NCBI GenBank assembly: GCA_902559355.1
Contig: CACEHM010000002.1
Span: 235,246 to 268,632, forward strand
Direction of reading: 5' to 3'
Origin: an uncultured Gammaproteobacteria bacterium
GTDB lineage: Bacteria > Pseudomonadota > Gammaproteobacteria > GCA-002705445 > GCA-002716945
DNA: 33,387 nucleotides
Positions within the stretch are counted from its first letter, which is position 1. Each line of letters starts with the position of its first letter. Below the pieces are notes generated by a model. That model ran no database searches, was not told the DNA's origin, and saw only the letters and a list, made by a program, of their open reading frames with translations. This document shows, piece by piece, positions 19,773 to 25,999 of the stretch. The position numbers and the translations under genes were made by a program.

Positions 19773-21242
19773 ATGTCAGAAGATAATAAATTAATTATTG
19801 AACGAAAAAAGAAATTAGAAGAGCTTTCATCTTTAACAAAATTATATCCAAACTCTTTCAAACGTAATACTAATAGCCATGATCTAAGACAAAAATTTGA
19901 TAAAAAAACCAAAGAGGAGTTAGAGTCAGAAGAAGGAATATTTTCTGTTACCGGAAGATTATTAACCGTAAGAAAGATGGGTAATTCAACTTTTGCTAAT
20001 CTCCATGATGACTCCGGTAAGATACAATTATTTTTATCAAAAAATGGAACTGGTAAGGATATGTATAAGCTTCTTGATCATACTGATCTAGGAGATATTA
20101 TTGGAGCGAAAGGAAGAATTTTCAAAACAAAAACTGGTGAGTTATCGATTAACGTCACAGAATATATCGTTCTATCAAAATCATTAAGACCTCTTCCAGA
20201 GAAATATCATGGACTCTCTGACATTGAGATAAAATATCGGCAAAGATATTTGGACTTAATGATTTCTGAGGACTCGAGAAAAGTATTTAAAGATCGTATC
20301 AATATTGTTTCTAAGATAAGAAAGTTCTTTGAAGAGGAAGCCTATTTAGAAGTTGAAACACCTATGATGCATCCTATAGCAGGAGGTGCAGCAGCTAAAC
20401 CTTTCGTGACTCATCACAACAGTTTAGATATGGATTTATATTTAAGAATTGCTCCTGAATTATACTTAAAAAGACTAATTATAGGTGGATTTGAAAGAGT
20501 TTTCGAAATCAATAGAAGTTTTAGAAACGAAGGGCTTTCTGTAAAACATAACCCCGAATTTACTATGATTGAATTCTACGCAGCTTATGAAGATTATAAT
20601 TATCTTATGAATTTTATAGAACGACTAATCCAATCTCTGATTAACTCTGTTGGTTTAAGTGAATCATTTAAATATCAAGATTTTGAGATAGATACAAAAA
20701 AATCATTTGAAAGACTGAATTTTCATCAATCTATAATCAATTATTGTGACGGCATAGCTAATGAGAATATAAATGATTATTCTACTCTTGAGAGCTTTTG
20801 TAAATTAAATGACATTGATATAACAATCAAAGGATCTATACATAAAACGCAGTTAGACATTTTTGATAAAATAGTTGAAAGTAAGCTTATCAATCCAACT
20901 TTCATAACTGAATATCCAACAGCAGTTTCACCTTTATCACGAAGATCAGATGATAATCCTGAAGTTGTTGAAAGATTTGAGTTATTTATTGCTGGAAGGG
21001 AAATTGCTAATGGTTTTTCTGAACTTAATGATCCACAGGATCAAGCGCAAAGATTTAGCCAACAGTTAGAAACAGATGATGAAAAAATGAATTATGATTC
21101 TGATTTCATTACTGCTATGGAGTATGGTATGCCACCAACAGCTGGAGCAGGAATCGGGATAGATAGACTTGTGATGTTACTGACTAACTCAGCATCTATC
21201 AGAGATGTATTATTTTTTCCATTAATGAAGCCCAAGACTTAA
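19773..21242 (+). CDS. lysS: Lysyl-tRNA synthetase, class II
   Basis: Charges tRNA-Lys. The N-terminal anticodon-binding OB domain (about residues 55-150; VTGRLLTVRKMGNSTFANL in part, then DSGKIQLFLSK) is followed by the class II core. Visible are YRQRYLDLM, the VETPMMHPIAGGAAAKPF segment, motif 2 in FEINRSFRNEGLSVKHNPEF (split over residues near 250), and motif 3 in GAGIGIDRLVMLLTNSASIRD. Length 489 residues is normal. The ATG follows the prfB stop without a gap. The stop shares the bases TTAA with that of the convergent small gene at 21239. Confidence 0.97.
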   Translation: MSEDNKLIIERKKKLEELSSLTKLYPNSFKRNTNSHDLRQKFDKKTKEELESEEGIFSVTGRLLTVRKMGNSTFANLHDDSGKIQLFLSKNGTGKDMYKLLDHTDLGDIIGAKGRIFKTKTGELSINVTEYIVLSKSLRPLPEKYHGLSDIEIKYRQRYLDLMISEDSRKVFKDRINIVSKIRKFFEEEAYLEVETPMMHPIAGGAAAKPFVTHHNSLDMDLYLRIAPELYLKRLIIGGFERVFEINRSFRNEGLSVKHNPEFTMIEFYAAYEDYNYLMNFIERLIQSLINSVGLSESFKYQDFEIDTKKSFERLNFHQSIINYCDGIANENINDYSTLESFCKLNDIDITIKGSIHKTQLDIFDKIVESKLINPTFITEYPTAVSPLSRRSDDNPEVVERFELFIAGREIANGFSELNDPQDQAQRFSQQLETDDEKMNYDSDFITAMEYGMPPTAGAGIGIDRLVMLLTNSASIRDVLFFPLMKPKT

Positions 21243-21466
21243 GAAATCAAACTTTGTAATTGAGAAAAGAAATTATTATTAATTTTGTCAAAGCTATATT
21301 CTTTTGCTTGAGAAATAATTTCAATTTCACTGTTATTAAACTTAATTCTTATGACACTCTTCTCAAGAGGGTAAATCTCAATACTATTACCATGAACTTG
21401 ATACTCAGTATTATTGATATCTAAATATTGTTCAATTAATGAAATTGAATCATGAACATTATTCAT
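21239..21466 (-). CDS. Small unknown protein behind purB
   Basis: I do not recognise this protein. From the ATG at 21466 it has 75 residues and begins MNNVHDSISLIEQYLDI. A central stretch (VHGNSIEIYPLEKSVIRIKF) looks like short alternating strands, and helices are likely at both ends; there is no signal peptide or membrane segment. The ATG lies inside the last codons of purB (8-base overlap), a typical coupling arrangement, and a GTG directly before it (21469) could serve too. A longer reading up to 21532 would overlap purB by 74 bases and is less likely. Its stop shares TTAA with the lysS stop. Reality is supported only by packing, as it exactly fills the purB-lysS space. Confidence 0.55.
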   Translation of the reverse strand: MNNVHDSISLIEQYLDINNTEYQVHGNSIEIYPLEKSVIRIKFNNSEIEIISQAKEYSFDKINNNFFSQLQSLIS

Positions 21467-22820
21467 CACATAGTTTAGAAGCGTAACCAATGTATTTTCT
21501 TGGAGTAAGTTTTGCAAGATTATTTTTTTCACTTTCTGGAATATTTAAGCTATTAATAATCTTTAATATTATTTCCTGATTAACTTTTTCTCCTCTTGTA
21601 TACTTTTTTAAGTACTCATAAGAATCAGGTATGTTATGTTTTCTAGCTATCATCTGTATTGGCTCTGCTAATATCTCCCAACTATTATCAATATCTTTAT
21701 TAATATTATGTTTGTTAATATCAAGTTTATTTAATCCTATTAAGATATTTTTATAGGCAATTATAGAATATGCAAACGTTAGTCCAAGATTTCTCAAGAC
21801 TGTTGAATCAGAGAGATCTCTTTGTAGTCGTGAGATTGTAAGCTTGTTTGCAAAAAAATGACTCAAAGCGTTGCTCATCCCAAGATTCCCCTCAGCGTTT
21901 TCAAAATTTATTGGATTGATTTTATGCGGCATCGTCGAAGAACCAATTTCTCCAGAAATATTTTTCTGAGTGAAATACCCTTTAGATATATATGACCAGA
22001 TATCTTGTGTAAAACCTATTAGAATAGAATTTATATGGTTAATCCTGTTACACAATTCAGCAATATAATCATGGGGCTCTATTTGAGTTGTATGAGAATT
22101 TAACTCAATTTTAAGACTTGAGAGATATCTTTTGATATTTTTCGGCCAATCTATATTTGGAAAAGCAATACTATGTGCAGAATAATTACCAGTTGCACCA
22201 TTAAACTTACCTTTTATCTTGATTTCTTTGAGACCATCTATTTGAATCAATAATCTTTTTTGAAAATTAATAAATTCTTTTCCCATGGTTGAGGGTGAAG
22301 CTGGCTGACCATGCGTATGTGATAATATAGGAACATTCTTATATCTCTTACTCATCGCTTTAAGTTTTTTTTGTAATAAATCGGTTTGAAGCAATAGAAC
22401 TTCTCTTGCATCTTTAAGCATCAAAGCATAAGCAATATTATTTATGTCTTCAGATGTACAACATATATGGATATGTTCTTTATGCTTATATATATTTTTA
22501 TTTGATTTGATTTTTTCTTTAATAAAGTATTCAACAGCCTTAACATCATGTTTAGTTGTTTCTTCAATCCTTTTTACTCTTTTTGAATCTTGGTTACTGA
22601 AATTTAAATAGAGCCCTCTAAGTATTTTAATTTGATTATCGGAGTACTTGGGCAGTGATTTAATACTAGCAAGATTCGATAAAAAAATAAGCCATTCAAT
22701 TTCAACTTTCACACGAGTTTTTATTAGATTATGTTCAGAAAAAATCTTGTTAATGTCATCACATAAGGTTTCATATCTTCCGTCTGTAGGAGAAGCAATA
22801 TTGAGATTATATTTTTTCAT
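21459..22820 (-). CDS. purB: Adenylosuccinate lyase
   Basis: Fumarase/aspartase-superfamily enzyme that releases fumarate from adenylosuccinate and from SAICAR, so it acts twice in purine synthesis. The N-terminus (NIASPTDGRYETLCDDI) matches the gammaproteobacterial PurB type. Conserved parts are HICCTSEDINNIAYAL, LSHTHGQPASPSTMGKE (H of the HTHGQPA motif), and the signature GSSTMPHKINPINFENAEG near residues 292-310, split here as SSTMPHKINPI. Length 453 residues is normal. It shares the divergent region with fumC and overlaps the small downstream gene. The other purine enzyme here, PurA, is on the opposite strand near 1-2 kb. Confidence 0.97.
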   Translation of the reverse strand: MKKYNLNIASPTDGRYETLCDDINKIFSEHNLIKTRVKVEIEWLIFLSNLASIKSLPKYSDNQIKILRGLYLNFSNQDSKRVKRIEETTKHDVKAVEYFIKEKIKSNKNIYKHKEHIHICCTSEDINNIAYALMLKDAREVLLLQTDLLQKKLKAMSKRYKNVPILSHTHGQPASPSTMGKEFINFQKRLLIQIDGLKEIKIKGKFNGATGNYSAHSIAFPNIDWPKNIKRYLSSLKIELNSHTTQIEPHDYIAELCNRINHINSILIGFTQDIWSYISKGYFTQKNISGEIGSSTMPHKINPINFENAEGNLGMSNALSHFFANKLTISRLQRDLSDSTVLRNLGLTFAYSIIAYKNILIGLNKLDINKHNINKDIDNSWEILAEPIQMIARKHNIPDSYEYLKKYTRGEKVNQEIILKIINSLNIPESEKNNLAKLTPRKYIGYASKLCDE

Positions 22821-22839
22821 ATTAAACAGCTTTTTAAAA

Positions 22840-22852
22840 TGTTATTATAACA
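22840..22852. promoter_or_regulatory. Palindromic divergent promoter core, purB (-) and fumC (+)
   Basis: TGTTATTATAACA is a perfect 13-base odd palindrome. Read on the minus strand it begins TGTTATAAT, an extended -10 with a full TATAAT, about 24 bases ahead of the purB ATG. Read on the plus strand it begins TGTTATTAT, an extended -10 with five of six bases, about 38 bases ahead of the fumC ATG. An outer repeat pair TAACAC (22848-22853) and GTGTTA (near 22879-22884) surrounds the fumC leader. No -35 was found for either direction. Confidence 0.5.
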
Positions 22853-22885
22853 CATAATTAACATTAATAATATTTAGCGTGTTAA

Positions 22886-24265
22886 ATGAAAAAAAATAAT
22901 AATAGGATTGAATCTGACTCATTAGGAAAAGTTAAAGTTCCGAAAAATGCCCTGTATGGTGCTCAAACACAAAGAGCGATAGATAACTTTAAAATTAGCG
23001 GTATTACTTTTGATCCTGCTTTTATTCAGGCTTTAGCTAGTCTAAAAAATGCATGCGCAAAAGCTAATCTAAAGTGTAAAACATTAACTAATTCAAAAGC
23101 ATCATGCATTTCAACAATTAGTAAGAAAATATCTAATAATCCTCTAGATTATATTGATCATTTTCCAATTGATATTTTTCAAACTGGTTCAGGAACTAGT
23201 ACGAATATGAACATGAATGAGGTTATCTCTGAGATTGCTAAAAGAGTACATAAAAAATCAATACATCCCAATGATGATGTTAACATGTCTCAAAGCTCAA
23301 ATGATGTAATTCCAACTACTATTAATATATCAACTTTGACAATGAGCAAAACGCTTTCAACTTCATTAAACTTTTTATGTGAATCAATAAACATGAAAGC
23401 TAAATCTTTATCACATATTATTAAATCTGGAAGAACTCATTTGATGGATGCTGTTCCAATATCTTTTGAACAAGAGCTTAATGTTTGGGAAGAGCTGGTT
23501 AGAGCATCTCAAGCTCAAGTGGACCTTTCTTGTGAAGAAATATCTTATTTACCTATAGGGGGAACGGCTATTGGAACTGGAATCAATGCTCCTAAGATGT
23601 TTGCAAAAAATGTTTGTAATGAATTAAACAAAATTTATAAAGAACTCAAAATTAAATTCAAACCTTTACTAGTACAAGGTGAAATGATGAGCTCACAAAA
23701 CCATGTTCTAACTTTAAGCTCTTCTTTAATAAGATATGCTTCTTCTCTAACTAAAATAGCGAATGATATTCGCTGGATGAATAGTGGACCTATTTCAGGA
23801 TTATCTGAAATATCTTTGAAACCACTCCAGCCTGGAAGCAGCATCATGCCAGGAAAGATTAATCCTGTAATATCTGAATCAATCCTGATGGCTGCTGCTC
23901 ATGTTAATGGAAATCACGTTACTATCATGCAGGCAACCAGCAGTGGAAGCTTTCAACTTAATACAATGTTACCTGTGATAGCACATAATATCATCGAGTC
24001 ACTATATCTAATGATTAATTGTACATTTAGTATGATTCAACTAATTGATAGTTTTAGTGTCAACGAGGACAAAGTTAAAGACAACCTATTTAGAAATCCT
24101 ATTATTGCTACAAAACTTAATCAGGTCATTGGATATGATTTAGCCTCTAAAATAGTCAAAGAGGCCTATAAAACAAATAGTCCTATTTTTGATATTGCAG
24201 AAAAAATGACGTCTTTAACTAAGTCCGAATTGATTAAGATACTAGATCCAAAAAAACTTATATAA
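22886..24265 (+). CDS. fumC: Class II fumarate hydratase
   Basis: Iron-free fumarase of the TCA cycle, interconverting fumarate and malate. The N-terminus is typical (RIESDSLGKVKVPKNALYGAQTQRA in part: ALYGAQTQRA). Other family regions are TGSGTSTNMNMNEVI, MSQSSNDVIPTT, the GRTHLMDAVPI segment, and the superfamily signature GSSIMPGKINPV at about 316-327. Length 459 residues is normal. The base after its stop is the A of the next ATG, so the three membrane genes that follow are probably translated from the same message. Fumarate also comes from PurB, encoded divergently, which makes the pairing of promoters sensible. Confidence 0.97.
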   Translation: MKKNNNRIESDSLGKVKVPKNALYGAQTQRAIDNFKISGITFDPAFIQALASLKNACAKANLKCKTLTNSKASCISTISKKISNNPLDYIDHFPIDIFQTGSGTSTNMNMNEVISEIAKRVHKKSIHPNDDVNMSQSSNDVIPTTINISTLTMSKTLSTSLNFLCESINMKAKSLSHIIKSGRTHLMDAVPISFEQELNVWEELVRASQAQVDLSCEEISYLPIGGTAIGTGINAPKMFAKNVCNELNKIYKELKIKFKPLLVQGEMMSSQNHVLTLSSSLIRYASSLTKIANDIRWMNSGPISGLSEISLKPLQPGSSIMPGKINPVISESILMAAAHVNGNHVTIMQATSSGSFQLNTMLPVIAHNIIESLYLMINCTFSMIQLIDSFSVNEDKVKDNLFRNPIIATKLNQVIGYDLASKIVKEAYKTNSPIFDIAEKMTSLTKSELIKILDPKKLI

Positions 24266-24913
24266 ATGAGTAAATCGAGCATAGATAATATTTTTATCTA
24301 CTGGGTTTATTTTATATCTCTTATTTTTTTAGTCTTTTATGCTTTGGAGTCTTTAGGATTTATATCTAGTATATTCCAGGAGGATATCAGCTATCTATCA
24401 TCCCTGATTACTTTTATTCTTGTCTTTTACTTATTTCAATGTGGTTATTATTTATATAAACTTAGAGATGCAGTATTTTTCGTTGAAACAAAAACTCATT
24501 ATGATGATAGCAACCCTTTTATTATAATCTTAAGCGAATTTCAAGTTGCAAATAATATTTTACAAGATAAGCCTAAAACACCACTACATGAAGAGTTTAA
24601 GCTCAAACTTTATGAATTTGTTGATAATGGTTTTTTTATTTCTGACCTATTATTGAAATTAGGAATTATTGGAACAGTAATAGGCTTTATAATCATGTTA
24701 AGTTCTCTATCGGCTATAGATGAAATGAACTTATCTAAAATGAATAATTTATTGCTCAGTATGAGCGCAGGAATGAAAGTTGCTTTATACACAACTCTAA
24801 CTGGATTAATTGGATCTATACTTTTATCAATTCAGTATAATTTTTTTGAAAGTAAAATTAATATGTTTATTAATCAAGTCATTAATATAGATAATTATGA
24901 GAAGAAAAAATAG
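24266..24913 (+). CDS. MotA/TolQ/ExbB-like inner-membrane proton channel protein
   Basis: A 215-residue protein with four likely membrane segments at about 8-33, 43-65, 130-148 and 170-193, and a cytoplasmic stretch of some 65 residues between the second and third. The last two segments carry the family pattern: LLLKLGIIGTVIGFIIML (128-144), then MSAGMKVALYTTLTGLIGS (166-184), with Thr137 and Thr176/177 where the ion path of ExbB/TolQ has polar residues. The four-segment layout is closer to MotA than to three-segment ExbB/TolQ, but the loop is shorter than in MotA. It starts with no gap after fumC and overlaps the next gene by 17 bases. No tol, ton or flagellar genes are near, so its partner is most likely the next gene. 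Function unknown. Confidence 0.7.
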   Translation: MSKSSIDNIFIYWVYFISLIFLVFYALESLGFISSIFQEDISYLSSLITFILVFYLFQCGYYLYKLRDAVFFVETKTHYDDSNPFIIILSEFQVANNILQDKPKTPLHEEFKLKLYEFVDNGFFISDLLLKLGIIGTVIGFIIMLSSLSAIDEMNLSKMNNLLLSMSAGMKVALYTTLTGLIGSILLSIQYNFFESKINMFINQVINIDNYEKKK

Positions 24914-25502
24914 AACTAGAACAGAACCTTTTACGGATTTATTATTTAATACTCTTCTAGGTTTCACATTTCTATTCTTTATCACAGTTCTTTTTATTAA
25001 TCCTATTTCTAAAATAGGCAATGTTAATATGAAGGCAGAATATATTGTAACTGTTGATTGGAAAGACAGCTTGCCAGATGACGTTGATATATGGGTACAA
25101 GATCCAAACGGAGAGACAGTTTCTTATTTAAAAAAAGATGCAGGTTGGCTACATCTTGATCGAGATGACCAAGGCATAGTAAATGATGTAGTAACAATTG
25201 ATGGTGAAGATATTATATATCCTATTAATAGAGAGGTTGTAACTCTAAGGGGCATTATTCCGGGTGAATATATTTTAAATTTATATTTATATGAACATAA
25301 AAGCGATCATCCAATCGATGTAAAAGTGATAATTGAAAAAGTAAACCCAACTTTGAAGTTAGTCTATGCAAATAATATTACATTAGAAAAAAAAGATTCT
25401 GAAGTCACAGTAACAAGATTCTTTTTAAATGCGCAAGGAGAGTATTCATCTGGCGATAACCAAAAGAAAATATTAACTCCGTACAACTTAAAAGGATTTT
25501 AA
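24897..25502 (+). CDS. ExbD/MotB-like single-pass protein with a periplasmic DVDxW domain
   Basis: A 201-residue protein with a basic cytoplasmic start (RRKNRTRTE), one membrane segment at about 14-34 (FTDLLFNTLLGFTFLFFIT) and a periplasmic domain of about 165 residues. Asp14 at the beginning of the membrane helix matches the essential protonatable Asp of ExbD/TolR/MotB. The outer domain contains DDVDIWVQDPNGE (61-73), HLDRDDQG (86-93) and LRGIIPGEYILNLYLYEH (117-134). This resembles beta-sandwich DUF2135/YfaP-type sequence and lacks the OmpA-like peptidoglycan motif of MotB. It overlaps the channel gene by 17 bases, and the next gene begins 2 bases after its stop. The stator-partner role is inference; the outer domain suggests a target other than TonB or peptidoglycan. 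Confidence 0.62.
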   Translation: MRRKNRTRTEPFTDLLFNTLLGFTFLFFITVLFINPISKIGNVNMKAEYIVTVDWKDSLPDDVDIWVQDPNGETVSYLKKDAGWLHLDRDDQGIVNDVVTIDGEDIIYPINREVVTLRGIIPGEYILNLYLYEHKSDHPIDVKVIIEKVNPTLKLVYANNITLEKKDSEVTVTRFFLNAQGEYSSGDNQKKILTPYNLKGF

Positions 25503-25504
25503 AA

Positions 25505-25933
25505 ATGATATTATATCTTTATTTAATAGTCCTTCTAATAATATATATCATTCTTATTGGCCATTTTATTAAAGGCAAGAAATATAAACATAAGATATTA
25601 ATAGTTTTGAGTATTTCAATATTATTTTCTTTTTTTTATGAAAGTATAAGAGAAAATGAGGGTTATGCTGTTACAGAGAATCTGCCCAAAAGTTTTTATG
25701 TACTAAATAGCTATGTATATGGAGACAACATCTTAATTTTAATCAAAGAAAACGATAATCAACCAAGGTTATACAAACTAAAAAAATCACTTAAACTAAA
25801 TAAATTTCTAAAAAAATACAAAGGACTAAAAAATAATGGTCAAGATGTAATGGTAAAAAAGAATAATTCAAAGAGTGAAGACTCATTGGGAATGTATATT
25901 GAAAGTGTACAAAAGAAGTTGCCCCTAAAGTAA
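25505..25933 (+). CDS. Unknown membrane protein, third gene of the channel module
   Basis: Not recognised. The 142-residue protein has two predicted membrane segments (about 2-20 and 30-45), joined by a short basic loop, and then a soluble part of about 95 residues. With the positive loop inside, both ends would face the periplasm. The soluble part starts with GYAVTENLPKSFYVLNSYVYG, in pieces GYAVTENLP and SFYVLNSYVYG, continues with DNILILIKENDNQPRLYKLKK (pattern: strand, acidic turn, PRLYKL) and ends in a lysine-rich tail. It begins 2 bases after the ExbD-like gene and ends 66 bases before acnA, so it belongs to the fumC-channel run. A regulatory or structural partner of the channel is a reasonable guess only. 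Confidence 0.55.
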   Translation: MILYLYLIVLLIIYIILIGHFIKGKKYKHKILIVLSISILFSFFYESIRENEGYAVTENLPKSFYVLNSYVYGDNILILIKENDNQPRLYKLKKSLKLNKFLKKYKGLKNNGQDVMVKKNNSKSEDSLGMYIESVQKKLPLK

Positions 25934-25960
25934 GACATAGAATTACAGGATTTTATTTGT

Positions 25961-25983
25961 TAGAATACTGCAAATTCTATACT
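25961..25983 (+). promoter_or_regulatory. Inverted repeat over a candidate -10 of acnA
   Basis: TAGAAT (25961-25966) and ATTCTA (25974-25979) form a perfect 6-base inverted repeat with a 7-base centre. The right arm overlaps TATACT (25978-25983), a five-of-six match to -10. A poor -35 (TTGTTA, 25957-25962) is 15 bases away. A protein bound to the repeat would cover the promoter; the regulator is unknown. Confidence 0.3.
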
Positions 25984-25999
25984 AGAGGGAAAAGGAATT

